Assembly (NCBI RefSeq): GCF_003946865.1
Contig: NZ_QXTH01000016.1
Coordinates: 32,648 to 96,647, forward strand
DNA: 64,000 nucleotides
DNA from: Antribacter gilvus
GTDB taxonomy: Bacteria > Actinomycetota > Actinomycetes > Actinomycetales > Cellulomonadaceae
Direction: 5' to 3'
Below the pieces are notes generated by a model. That model ran no database searches. It was not told the DNA's origin and was given only the letters and a program-made list of their open reading frames with translations. Every line of letters starts with the position of its first letter. Within the stretch, counting starts at the first letter, position 1. The position numbers and the translations under genes are program-made. Shown one piece after another: positions 23,830 through 32,876 of this stretch.

Positions 23830-26800
23830 ATGTTCCAGGACGTCAAGGACCGGGTGCTCGGTCGCAGGAACAGCGTGCCGGCGCAGGTGCTCGCGGATGC
23901 GCTGCGGGTGCTCAAGGTGGACGGCGGCGACCAGCACGAGCGCGCGGTGGCGTTCGTGCTCGAGGGTTCCGGGCCGGAGATCCTCAGCGACCTCGCCTCC
24001 CGGCCCACGGCCGACCTCGACCAGCTCCTGCAGAAGCCGGGTTCCCTGTCGCCCTACGCCCACTGGGTGCCGCAGCAGCACACGGACCGGCTCACGGCGG
24101 TGGAGCCGAAGTGGACCACGGAGCAGGGCGTGCAGGCCCGGGTGCGGTTCTACTCGCTCGGCGACGTGACGGTGCCGCAGCTCGTGCGCCTCGGCCGGCT
24201 CCTGGCGGCGGTCTGCGAGGTGGCGCGCGCGTCGGAGGCGCTGCCCGCCTGGCTCGCCGTCCTGGTCAACGACGTGGCCACCGAGGGCTACGGGAGCGGC
24301 CACGCCAAGGTCACGAAGGAGGTCCGCGCCGCGCTGCGAGCCCGCTGGACGCCCGAGCTCCTCGTCGCCCTGGCCCGCGACGGCGGGGTCGCCGACGCCG
24401 AGGCTGTTCCGGTGGTCGTCCGGGCGCTCCTGGAGCGGGAGTCGGCCGAGCGCTCCTGGGTCAGGCACCACCTCGGGGACCTGCTGCCGCCCGCCGCGGA
24501 GTTCCTGGCCAGCCACCAGGCCGCGGTCGCGGAGGCGGTGCCGACGCTCACGTCCCACGGACGCGTCGCGTTCTGCGAGCACGTGAAGGCGGCAGGCACC
24601 CTGGAGGCGCACGCGGGGCTCGTGGCCACGCTCGCGGCCGACCCGGCCAAGTCGGTCCGCGAGGCGGCCGACGCCCTGCTGGCGACGCTGCCGGACGAGG
24701 AGCAGGTCCGGCTCCTGACCCCGTTCCTCCTGACAGCACCGCCGGCCCGCCTCGCGGGCGTGGTCACCCGCCTGGCCGCCGCCCAGGGCGGCCTCACCGC
24801 CCTCGAGGTGGCTGTCACGGGGGCCACGGAGCAGAAGGCCTCGGCCGCGCGCCTCAAGCTCCTGACCCAGACCATCGAGCGGGCGCACGCCCTCGAGGCC
24901 GGGGCCGAGGGCGGACCGGACGCGACGACCATCGACGTGCCGCCGTACGAGCCGCTGGCGGAGTCCGACCTCGGACCCGACTGGCCCGTCGCTGCCCGCC
25001 GTCTCCTCGACGAGCACATCGTCACGGCGAAGCAGGTCGCCGAGAACGCCAAGAAGCTCCCCGACGCGAACCCCAAGAAGTGGCCGCTCCGCGGCGCCCT
25101 GGACAAGCTGAAGCGCCTGTCCGAGATCACGGACGACGACCTGCGCCGGATCGACGCGCTGCTGTCCGGCCGTGAGCCGGTCACCGCCGCAGCGCGTCGC
25201 AAGAGCGCGGCCGCCGCGTGGTGGCTGTCCGACCGGTCCCTCGTGCAGGTGCCGAACCCCACGCTGCTGCACCGCCTCCGGGTGGCATTCCTCGTCGAGG
25301 GCTCGGACAACCGCCTGTGGTGGAAGGTGCGTGAGCACCTGGGCGAGACGACCGACCTGCGCCAGCTCCACGAGGCCCTCGCCTGGGTGGGCGTCCAGGA
25401 GGCTGAGAAGGCGATCGAGGAGCTCGTGTTCCACCGCTGGTGGGGCGTGGAGGAGATCCCTGCCCGCGCGATGTGGGCCTACTTCGCCGGGCGCGTCGAG
25501 ACGCTCGACCGCTTCCTCGGCCGCTCCGAGGGCACCCAGAACAGCGGGTCGCCCGCCCGGGTTCTCCAGATCCTCGGCGAGTTCCCCGCGCTCCCGCCCG
25601 TGCTGCTGCCGCGGGTGACGGCCATCGCGCTCGGCGAGGGCAAGACCCACCGCCTCGCTGCCCAGCGTGCCCTCGAGTCCCACGCAGGCGCCCGCACGCT
25701 CGCCGAGCAGGGCCTCAGCGACGGCAAGAGCGAGATCCGCATCACCGCTGCGGCCTGGCTCGCGCGCCTGGGTGACCCCGCGTCCGTCCCCGCGCTCCGG
25801 GCCGCGCTCAGCAAGGAGCGCCGCGAGGCGGTACGTGCCGCCTTCCTCACCGCCCTGGAGTCCCTGGGTGCCGACATCTCGGCCGACCTCGCGCCGGACG
25901 TGCTCCTCGCCGAGGCGACGAAGGGTCTCCGGGCCCGCATGCCCGCGAGCCTCGGGTGGTTCCCCTTCGAAGGCCTGCCCGAGCTTCGCTGGGCCACCGG
26001 CGACGCCGTGCCCCGGGAGATCGCCCGCTGGTGGGTGGTTCTCGCCTGCAAGCTCAAGGACCCGAGCGGCGAGGGGCTGCTCGCGCGCTACGTCTCGCTG
26101 CTCGACGAGCCGTCCCGCACGGCCCTCGGCTCGTTCGTCCTGCGGGCCTGGGTGGCCCAGGACACCCGGAACCCCACGGTGGACGAGAGCCGGAGGCACG
26201 CCGAGGCGAGCGCCCAGCAGCGCTACGACAACGCCCAGCGCTACGCCAAGCAGTACCCGCAGTACTACGAGGCCGAGGCCGCCAAGTCGGTCGAGGACCA
26301 CTACCGCGAGCTGTTCCGCGAGCACCAGGGCACCTATCTCGGCTCGGCGGTCAAGGACAAGGGCCTGCTCGCGCTGACCGTCGGCGCGCGCGGCGCCGAG
26401 CTCGCCGCAGTGACCCAGCAGTACCTCAAGACGCACCAGGGCCGGCGGTCCCAGGCCGAGGCGCTCGTCCGGGCGCTCGCGGCGAACGGCGACCGGGCAG
26501 CCGTGCAGCAGCTCCTGGCCGTCTCCCGCCGGTTCAAGCAGAAGACGGTCCAGGAGGTGGCGTCCCACCTCGCCAAGGAGATCGCCGACCGGCGCGGGTG
26601 GAGCGCCGACCAGCTCGCCGACCGCACGGTCCAGACGGCGGGCTTCGACGACGACGGCATCCTCCGGTTCGACCTCGGCGGCAGGGAGGTGACCGGCCGC
26701 ATCACGCCGTCGTACACCGTGGAGCTGCGCAACGCCGAGGGCAAGGTGGTCAAGGCCCTTCCGGCGCAGCGCGCCGGGGACGACGCCGAGGAGTACGCCG

Positions 26801-27645
26801 CCGCCAAGGCGCAGCTGGCCACGAGCCGCAAGGAGCTCAAGGCGGTGGTGACGCTCCAGACCCAGCGGCTCTACGAGGCGATGTGCACCGGCCGCACCTG
26901 GACCGCCGAGGAGTGGCGCGAGTTCGTGCTCGACCACCCCGTGATGTCGCGTCTCGCGGCGCGCCTCGTGTGGCTCGTCGCCCCGGGCACGGACGCCCAG
27001 CGGGCCTTCCGGCCGGGCGACGGCGGCGCGCTGATCGCCGTCGACGACGAGGACGTGACGCTGCCCGATCCCCGGGGTCCCCGCGAAGTGCCGCAGCGAA
27101 GCAAGGACACTTCGTGGGGTGGGGGCGACGGTGTGGTGGCGCTTGCGCACGCCGTCACCCTGGCCTCCGGGTCCGCAGGCGACGACGCGGCAGCGTGGCG
27201 GGAGCACCTCGCCGACTACGAGATCGCGCCGCTGTTCGACCAGCTCGGGGTCACCTTGCCGGAGCTCGCCAAGGACGCCCTGCGGATCAGCGACCACCGG
27301 GGCTGGCTGACCGACAGCTTCTCGGTGCGCGGCCGCGCCACGAAGCTCGGCTACTCCCGGTCGCAGGCCGAGGACGCCGGCTGGTTCACGTCGTACCTCA
27401 AGGAGTACCCGAGCGCGGGGATCACCGTGGAGATCGAGTTCACGGGCGCCTTCCTGCCGGAGGAGAACATCGCGGCGGCCGTCACCGACCTGGTGTTCCG
27501 CCGCACCGGAACCTACGGGGACCGCGGGCTCGTGCCCGTCGCGGACGTGCCGCCCGTGCTCGTCGCCGAGGCGTACCGCGACTACGTCACCGTGGCCGAG
27601 GCAGGGGCGTTCGACGCCGCCTGGGAGAAGAAGAGCGAGTACTGA
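23830..27645 (+). CDS. DUF4132 domain protein (YehI-like), first gene of the MoxR/VWA cassette
   Basis: 1271-aa cytoplasmic protein from ATG 23830 behind GGGGAG. Most of the length is alpha-helical HEAT-like repeat sequence (for example ITAAAWLARLGDPASVPALR near residue 640). The C-terminal ~180 residues form the DUF4132 domain (TWTAEEWREFVLDHPVMSRL, then LVWLVAPGTDAQRAFRPGDG, DDEDVTLPDP, SYLKEYPSAGITVEIEFTG). E. coli YehI is the best-known homologue, and as there it heads a gene set with a MoxR ATPase, a DUF5682 protein, a VWA protein and a SWIM protein. A ~41-bp hairpin element lies inside the gene (27079-27119). Function unknown; a large scaffold or effector of the ATPase system is plausible. 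Confidence 0.88.
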   Translation: MFQDVKDRVLGRRNSVPAQVLADALRVLKVDGGDQHERAVAFVLEGSGPEILSDLASRPTADLDQLLQKPGSLSPYAHWVPQQHTDRLTAVEPKWTTEQGVQARVRFYSLGDVTVPQLVRLGRLLAAVCEVARASEALPAWLAVLVNDVATEGYGSGHAKVTKEVRAALRARWTPELLVALARDGGVADAEAVPVVVRALLERESAERSWVRHHLGDLLPPAAEFLASHQAAVAEAVPTLTSHGRVAFCEHVKAAGTLEAHAGLVATLAADPAKSVREAADALLATLPDEEQVRLLTPFLLTAPPARLAGVVTRLAAAQGGLTALEVAVTGATEQKASAARLKLLTQTIERAHALEAGAEGGPDATTIDVPPYEPLAESDLGPDWPVAARRLLDEHIVTAKQVAENAKKLPDANPKKWPLRGALDKLKRLSEITDDDLRRIDALLSGREPVTAAARRKSAAAAWWLSDRSLVQVPNPTLLHRLRVAFLVEGSDNRLWWKVREHLGETTDLRQLHEALAWVGVQEAEKAIEELVFHRWWGVEEIPARAMWAYFAGRVETLDRFLGRSEGTQNSGSPARVLQILGEFPALPPVLLPRVTAIALGEGKTHRLAAQRALESHAGARTLAEQGLSDGKSEIRITAAAWLARLGDPASVPALRAALSKERREAVRAAFLTALESLGADISADLAPDVLLAEATKGLRARMPASLGWFPFEGLPELRWATGDAVPREIARWWVVLACKLKDPSGEGLLARYVSLLDEPSRTALGSFVLRAWVAQDTRNPTVDESRRHAEASAQQRYDNAQRYAKQYPQYYEAEAAKSVEDHYRELFREHQGTYLGSAVKDKGLLALTVGARGAELAAVTQQYLKTHQGRRSQAEALVRALAANGDRAAVQQLLAVSRRFKQKTVQEVASHLAKEIADRRGWSADQLADRTVQTAGFDDDGILRFDLGGREVTGRITPSYTVELRNAEGKVVKALPAQRAGDDAEEYAAAKAQLATSRKELKAVVTLQTQRLYEAMCTGRTWTAEEWREFVLDHPVMSRLAARLVWLVAPGTDAQRAFRPGDGGALIAVDDEDVTLPDPRGPREVPQRSKDTSWGGGDGVVALAHAVTLASGSAGDDAAAWREHLADYEIAPLFDQLGVTLPELAKDALRISDHRGWLTDSFSVRGRATKLGYSRSQAEDAGWFTSYLKEYPSAGITVEIEFTGAFLPEENIAAAVTDLVFRRTGTYGDRGLVPVADVPPVLVAEAYRDYVTVAEAGAFDAAWEKKSEY
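27079..27119. repeat. Hairpin-forming palindrome inside the DUF4132 gene
   Basis: CCCCGCGAAGTG (27079-27090) and CACTTCGTGGGG (27108-27119) pair over 12 bp with one mismatch around a 17-nt loop. It encodes PREVPQRSKDTSWG in a linker of the DUF4132 domain and keeps the frame open. Confidence 0.55.
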
Positions 27646-27712
27646 CCCCTGCCTCCCGCAGGGTCCGAGCGAGACAAGGCCGACGGAAGCCAAGAAGGAC
27701 ACTGATACGACC

Positions 27713-28846
27713 ATGACGAAGGACGACATGACTACCCAGACCACCACCGCACCCGCCGCGGAGCTCCGCCCCTCGGCCGAGGTCCGGTACGCCGACGAGC
27801 TCGCCACGCTGGCGCGCTGGGACGCCGACCGGGGCGCGGAGCTGCCGCCGGGCTGGCTGTTGAGCCCCCGAGCCGTGCGGGCGTTCATCGTGGGCGACGA
27901 GGCGCTCGGCGTCTCGCGCAAGTTCTACGGCGACGACCCGCTGGTCGACCGCGCGGTGGTGTCGCTGCTCGGCAGGCAGGGCCTGATGCTCGTGGGCGAG
28001 CCGGGTACCGCCAAGTCGATGCTCTCCGAGCTGCTCGCGGCCGCCGTGTCCGGCACGTCGAACCTCACGGTCCAGGGCACGGCCGGCACCACCGAGGACC
28101 ACCTGCGCTACTCGTGGAACTACGCGCTCCTGGTCGCGGAGGGACCGAGCGAGCGCTCGCTCGTCCCGTCGGCGATCTACAGCGGCATGCGCGACGGCAA
28201 GGTGGTGCGGTTCGAGGAGATCACGCGCTGCGCGCCCGAGATCCAGGACACCCTGGTGTCGATCCTGTCCGAGAAGCAGCTCATGGTGCCCGAGCTCGGC
28301 AGCGAGACTCGCGTGGCCGCCCGCCCGGGGTTCAACGTCATCGCCACGGCCAACCTCAAGGACCGGGGCGTGCACGAGATGTCGGCAGCCCTCAAGCGCC
28401 GCTTCAGCTTCGAGACCGTCGCCCCGGTCCGCGACCGCGACTTCGAGATCGAGCTGGTCGAGCGGCAGCTCACGGCGGAGCTCGGCCCCGTGGGTCAGCG
28501 CCCGCCCCTCTCGCGGGACGTGCTGGAGGTGCTGGTCACGGTGTTCCAGGACCTGCGGGTGGGCACCACTCGCGAGGGTGCCCCCGTCAAGCGGCCCGAG
28601 ACCGTGATGTCCACGGCGGAGGCCGTGAACGTGGCGGTCGCGGCGAGCCTCGAGGCCCGCTACCTCGGCGACGGCGTGGTGACCGCCGCCGAGGTGGCGC
28701 GCCAGGTCGCGGGCGTCGCGCTCAAGGGCGACGAGGAGGACGCGCGGCGCCTCCGCCACTACGTCGACAACGTGGTGCGCGAGCGGGCCCGCTCGGACTC
28801 CCGGTGGAAGGACTTCTTCACCGCGGCCGAGCCGCTGTGGCGGTGA
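27713..28846 (+). CDS. MoxR-type AAA+ ATPase (YehL-like)
   Basis: 377-aa AAA+ ATPase. Walker A is GEPGTAKS at 95-102, Walker B follows in the region VVRFEEITRCAPEIQDTLVS, sensor 1 is FNVIATANLKDRGVHEM, and an Arg finger candidate lies in ALKRRFSFETV. These match the MoxR/RavA superfamily, which act as chaperones that work with VWA proteins. The family catalytic pattern is intact. It lies 67 bp after DUF4132 and overlaps DUF5682 by 4 bp, so all five genes are probably one transcript. The start could also be ATG 27728. In E. coli the corresponding gene is yehL. Confidence 0.92.
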   Translation: MTKDDMTTQTTTAPAAELRPSAEVRYADELATLARWDADRGAELPPGWLLSPRAVRAFIVGDEALGVSRKFYGDDPLVDRAVVSLLGRQGLMLVGEPGTAKSMLSELLAAAVSGTSNLTVQGTAGTTEDHLRYSWNYALLVAEGPSERSLVPSAIYSGMRDGKVVRFEEITRCAPEIQDTLVSILSEKQLMVPELGSETRVAARPGFNVIATANLKDRGVHEMSAALKRRFSFETVAPVRDRDFEIELVERQLTAELGPVGQRPPLSRDVLEVLVTVFQDLRVGTTREGAPVKRPETVMSTAEAVNVAVAASLEARYLGDGVVTAAEVARQVAGVALKGDEEDARRLRHYVDNVVRERARSDSRWKDFFTAAEPLWR

Positions 28847-31674
28847 CGACCATGACGACGACGGACCTGGAGGTGGCGGGCTCCTTCTCGGCGGGCGCTG
28901 CCCGCGCAGCCTGGGACGCGGCCCCTGAGCGGCTCCGGCGGGCGGCGGAGGCGATCGGGACGCTGCGCGCTCGCGGCATCCACCTCGCGCCCGTGCGGCA
29001 CCACAGCCCGGCGTGCGCCGTGGCGGTGGGGGCGGCGATCGAGGAGCTGCGGCCGTCGGCCGTGCTGATCGAGGGTCCCGAGGAGTACACGGCGCTGATC
29101 CCGGCGCTGCTCCACGAGGAGACCCGCCCGCCGGTGGCTGTGCTGAGCCTCGGCGACTCCGGGTCGGGCTTCTACCCCCTCGCGCGGTTCTCACCGGAGT
29201 GGGTGGCGCTGCGCGCCGGGCACGCCGCCGGCGCGGAGCTGGCGTTCGTGGACCGGCCGTGGGGCGAGCGTGGAGCGGGGGAGCGGGAGCAGGGGGAGCC
29301 GGGGCCGGGTGAGCGGGGCGAGGACGGGCAGACCACGCTCATGTCCGAGCGCTACCTGGCGCACTCCGAGACGATCGCCGCCGTGGCGCGGCGGCTCGGT
29401 TGCCGCGACCACGACGAGGTCTGGGACCACCTGTTCGAGGCCCGGACCGCGGGCGAGCTGAGCGACTGGCGCGTCGTGTTCGACGACGTCCTCGCCTGGG
29501 CCGCGCTCGCGCGGCTCGACTATGAGGAGGCCGTGCTCGCGGCGGACGGGTCGCTCGACCGCGAGGCGCGCATGTCGGCCAGGGTGGCCGAGCACGTCGA
29601 GCGGCTCGCAGGCTCCGGCCCGGTCCTCGTGGTGACCGGGGCGTTCCACACGCTGGCCCTCGTCGAGGCGCTCTCCGGCGCGCCCGAGGGCGCCGTCGTG
29701 CGCGACCGGTGGCCCGCGGAGGGGTACGGCGAGGTCGCCTCGGCCGAGGCCTGGCTGGTGCGCTACGACCACGAGCGGCTCGACGGGCTCCGCGGGTACG
29801 GCGCCGGCATGCCGACGCCCGGGTACTACGAGCGCCTGTTCGCGGCGCACGAGGCGGACCTGGCGCACGGCGCGGGCACGGCAGCAGGTGACGGTGGCGT
29901 GGGCGCCGGCCCTGGCGTGGGCGTGGGCGTCGGCGCCGGCGTCGGTCGGTTGTCGCGGCGTCCGTCACCAGACGGACCGACGCGGCGACAATCGACCGAC
30001 CTGGCGGGCGGGGGCGGCCTGGCGGGCGCAGCGGGTACAGCGGGCGCAGCCGGCGCCTCGCGGCTCGCCGTCGAGGTCCTTGTCGACGTGGCGCGGGCCG
30101 CCGCGGACCGGGGGCACGCGGTGAGCCTGCCGCAGGTGTCGGCGGGCGCGGAGCAGGCCGTGCGGCTGGCCGACCTGCGCGGGCGGCCCTTCCCGGGCCG
30201 CACGGACGTGCTCGACGCGATCACGTCGTCGTTCCTCCAGGACGACGGCGGCGTGGGCGTGGACCGTCCGCTCGGCCTCGCCGTCGCCGAGGTGTTCGGC
30301 GGCCGGGCGCTGGGCGAGGTGCCGCCCGGCAGCGCGTCCCCGCCGCTCGTCCGGGACGCCCGCGAGCGGGTCCGCCAGGTGCGGCTGACCGTGGACGACT
30401 CGGTGCCCCGCACCACGCGTCTCGACGCCCGCCGCACCCCGGCCCACCGTGCGCGGCGAGAGGTGCTGGCCCTGCTCGACTTCGTGGGCAGCGGGTTCGG
30501 GCGCCAGGTGTCCGGCCCCGACCACGTGGCCGGGCGCGGCCTCGGCCTCCTGCTCGAGGAGTGGGAGTACGCGTGGACGCCGCTCGTGGAGGCGCGGCTC
30601 GTGGAGCTGTCGCACCTGGGCGCGACGCTCGACGCCGTGGCGCTCGCGCGGCTGCGCGCGGCCGAGGCACGGCTGGCCGAGGTCGCGTCGGGGACTGCGG
30701 GGGCGAACGGCCCCGGAGCGGGCGGCAGCCCGGGCGGTGGCCCGGCCGCGGCCTCGGGTGGCCCCGCAGCTCAGGCGCCCCAGGCGGTGGACGGCGCGGC
30801 CACCCTCATGGCGCAGGCCCTCGTGATGGGTCTCGGCGACCACCTGCCCCGGCTGGCGGCGCTCCTGCGCTCGTCGCTGGACGTGGACCGGGACCTGGCG
30901 TCCGTGGTCGGCGGCGGGCAGCGCCTGCTCCACCTCTGGCGGGCGCGGACCGAGCTCGGCGCCGAGGCGCACGCGGGGTCGCTCCTCGATCTCGTGGGGC
31001 AGTCGCTCGCCACGGCGGCCTACCTGGTGCCCGACGTCGGCCGCGCGCGCCCCGAGGACGAGGACACCGCCGTCGCGACGGTCGTGGCGCTGCGGACGCT
31101 GGTACGTGAGGCGGCGCGGGCCCGACCCGGCGCGGCTGGCGCATCGCGCGCGGCCGCGGCCCCCGGCGTCGCGGCCTCCCGCGAGCTCGCGCGCCTGCGG
31201 GAGGACGCCGCCACGGCGCCGTCGGTCCGTGGCGCCCTGGTGGCGCTGGGCTCGGTGGACGGCGAGGTGACCGACGACGTCCTGGTCGCCCGGGTGCGCG
31301 GAGCCCTCCAGGCGGGGGCCGACCCGAGCCTCGCGGCCCGGTTCCTCGGCGGCGTCCTGCGGGCGGCGCCGGACCTCCTGCTGCACACGCCCGAGCTGTT
31401 CGACGCGGTCGACGAGGCGCTGCGCCGGCTTGCCCCCGAGGCCTTCCTCGCCGTGCTGCCCGACCTGCGCCGGGCGTTCACCTGGCTGCGTCCCACGGAG
31501 ACCCACCGCCTCGCGCAACGGGTGGCGGCGAGCACCGGCGTGCGGGCGCACGAGGTCGACGTGCGCGTCGACCTGACGGAGCAGGACCTGGCCGCCGGCC
31601 TGGTCCTCGAGCGCGAGCTGGCGGCCGTCCTGGCCCGTGACGGGCTCGCGCGATGGAGCGGAGCGGAGCGATGA
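28843..31674 (+). CDS. DUF5682 family protein (YehM-like)
   Basis: 943-aa protein starting at GTG 28843 in a GTGA overlap with the ATPase stop. The N-terminal ~270 residues carry IHLAPVRHHSPACAVAVGAA near residues 46-65 and SAVLIEGPEEYTALIPAL, the DUF5682 hallmark. This resembles the TraB/TIKI/ChaN-like fold, whose conserved HH motif may bind metal. Two long Gly/Pro/Ala-rich insertions (about residues 145-165 and 345-405) are lineage-specific linkers; the second contains a strong hairpin element at 29941-30000. The second half is helical. It shares an operon with a MoxR ATPase and VWA protein. Enzymatic activity is unproven. Confidence 0.85.
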   Translation: MTTMTTTDLEVAGSFSAGAARAAWDAAPERLRRAAEAIGTLRARGIHLAPVRHHSPACAVAVGAAIEELRPSAVLIEGPEEYTALIPALLHEETRPPVAVLSLGDSGSGFYPLARFSPEWVALRAGHAAGAELAFVDRPWGERGAGEREQGEPGPGERGEDGQTTLMSERYLAHSETIAAVARRLGCRDHDEVWDHLFEARTAGELSDWRVVFDDVLAWAALARLDYEEAVLAADGSLDREARMSARVAEHVERLAGSGPVLVVTGAFHTLALVEALSGAPEGAVVRDRWPAEGYGEVASAEAWLVRYDHERLDGLRGYGAGMPTPGYYERLFAAHEADLAHGAGTAAGDGGVGAGPGVGVGVGAGVGRLSRRPSPDGPTRRQSTDLAGGGGLAGAAGTAGAAGASRLAVEVLVDVARAAADRGHAVSLPQVSAGAEQAVRLADLRGRPFPGRTDVLDAITSSFLQDDGGVGVDRPLGLAVAEVFGGRALGEVPPGSASPPLVRDARERVRQVRLTVDDSVPRTTRLDARRTPAHRARREVLALLDFVGSGFGRQVSGPDHVAGRGLGLLLEEWEYAWTPLVEARLVELSHLGATLDAVALARLRAAEARLAEVASGTAGANGPGAGGSPGGGPAAASGGPAAQAPQAVDGAATLMAQALVMGLGDHLPRLAALLRSSLDVDRDLASVVGGGQRLLHLWRARTELGAEAHAGSLLDLVGQSLATAAYLVPDVGRARPEDEDTAVATVVALRTLVREAARARPGAAGASRAAAAPGVAASRELARLREDAATAPSVRGALVALGSVDGEVTDDVLVARVRGALQAGADPSLAARFLGGVLRAAPDLLLHTPELFDAVDEALRRLAPEAFLAVLPDLRRAFTWLRPTETHRLAQRVAASTGVRAHEVDVRVDLTEQDLAAGLVLERELAAVLARDGLARWSGAER
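29941..30000. repeat. Hairpin-forming palindrome inside the DUF5682 gene
   Basis: Left arm 29941-29966 and right arm 29971-30000 pair over about 26 positions with two mismatches and a 4-nt bulge, around the loop ACCA. It lies in the Gly-rich linker and encodes RLSRRPSPDGPTRRQSTD. Confidence 0.6.
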
Positions 31675-32876
31675 GCAGCACGGACGCCCTGACGGGCACC
31701 AGGACGGCGGGGACCACGACGACGGGCGTCTCCGACGAGGAGGCGGCCCGGCGCTGGCGGCTGGTCCTCGGCCGGTACGCCGCCGAGCAGCTGACCGTCC
31801 CGCCGGAGGACGCCGGCCTGGAGCGCACCCTCCGCTACCTCTACGACCGCGAGTACACGGCCCGCGGCCACCGGACCGGGCGGGGCGAGCACGACAAGCC
31901 GGGCGGAGGCGGGTCCCTCGACCCGTCGTCCCCGCGCGGCGTCGACTGGACCGCGCTGGGCTGGCTGGGGGAGGCCCGGTCGCTGTTCCCCCGTGACACC
32001 TTCGAGCGCATGCAGGTCGAGGCCGTAGGCAGGTACGGCCTCACCGAGCTGCTGGCCGACGAGGGCGCGGTGGAGGCGCTGGAGCCCAGCCGCGAGCTCG
32101 CGACCGCGCTCCTGCAGGTGCGTGGGCGGCTCGAGCCGGGCGCGGCCGCGGGCCTGCGCCGGGTCATCGAACGGGTCGTCGAGGACGTGGTGCGCCGCCT
32201 GCGGCCACGCTTCGTCACGGCCGTGGGCGGGCGGCTGGACCGCTCGCGCCGGTCGATGCACCGCGTCGCCCGCAACTTCGACGGCAAGCGGACGCTGCGG
32301 GCCAACCTCGGCCGGATCGACGCCGAGGGCCGGATGGTGGTCGAGGACCTGCGCTTCTCGTCCCGGGCGAAGCGGGCGCTGACCTGGGACGTCATCGTCC
32401 TGGTGGACCAGTCCGGGTCGATGGCGGCGTCGCTGCTCTACTCGGCGGTCTGCGCCGGGATCCTGTCCGGGCTCCCGGGGATCGACGTGCGGCTGGTGCT
32501 GTTCGACACGAGCGTCGTGGACATGTCGCACCTGTCCCACGACCCGGTGTCCGTGCTCCTCACCGCCCAGCTCGGCGGCGGCACCGACATCGGGAAGGCC
32601 GTCCGCTACGCGGAGCAGGAGGTGCGCAACCCGTCGCGGACCGTCGTCGCGCTCGTGAGCGACTTCGAGGAGGGCGGTTCGCTGTCCGGGCTGCTCGCGG
32701 CGGTGCGGCGGCTGTCCTCGTCGGGCGTGAAGCTGCTGGGCCTCGCGGCGCTCGACGAGGCCGCCGAGCCGGTGTACGACCGCGCCACCGCGCGGCGGCT
32801 CGCCGACGCGGGCATGGAGATCGCGGCGCTCACCCCCGAGCGCTTCGCCGAGTGGCTGGGAGAGGTGCTCACGTGA
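31671..32876 (+). CDS. VWA domain protein (YehP-like)
   Basis: 401-aa protein from ATG 31671, which overlaps the DUF5682 stop in an ATGA quartet. The C-terminal ~170 residues are a von Willebrand factor A domain with an intact MIDAS: DQSGSM (Asp246, Ser248, Ser250), the middle Thr in GGGTDIGKAVRYAEQ, and Asp in VSDFEEGG. The N-terminal ~230 residues are helical. VWA-MoxR pairs typically form complexes in which the ATPase remodels a metal-dependent VWA adaptor. The region before MIDAS (SRRSMHRVARNFDGKRTLRA) is basic. In E. coli the equivalent gene is yehP. It also overlaps the SWIM gene by 4 bp. Confidence 0.92.
   Translation: MSSTDALTGTRTAGTTTTGVSDEEAARRWRLVLGRYAAEQLTVPPEDAGLERTLRYLYDREYTARGHRTGRGEHDKPGGGGSLDPSSPRGVDWTALGWLGEARSLFPRDTFERMQVEAVGRYGLTELLADEGAVEALEPSRELATALLQVRGRLEPGAAAGLRRVIERVVEDVVRRLRPRFVTAVGGRLDRSRRSMHRVARNFDGKRTLRANLGRIDAEGRMVVEDLRFSSRAKRALTWDVIVLVDQSGSMAASLLYSAVCAGILSGLPGIDVRLVLFDTSVVDMSHLSHDPVSVLLTAQLGGGTDIGKAVRYAEQEVRNPSRTVVALVSDFEEGGSLSGLLAAVRRLSSSGVKLLGLAALDEAAEPVYDRATARRLADAGMEIAALTPERFAEWLGEVLT

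Noticed and set aside
23086..27921. 1611-codon open frame on the minus strand across DUF4132
   Set aside because: Antisense shadow caused by high GC. Only its last ~190 codons (GNAT) have protein character, while the plus strand carries DUF4132.
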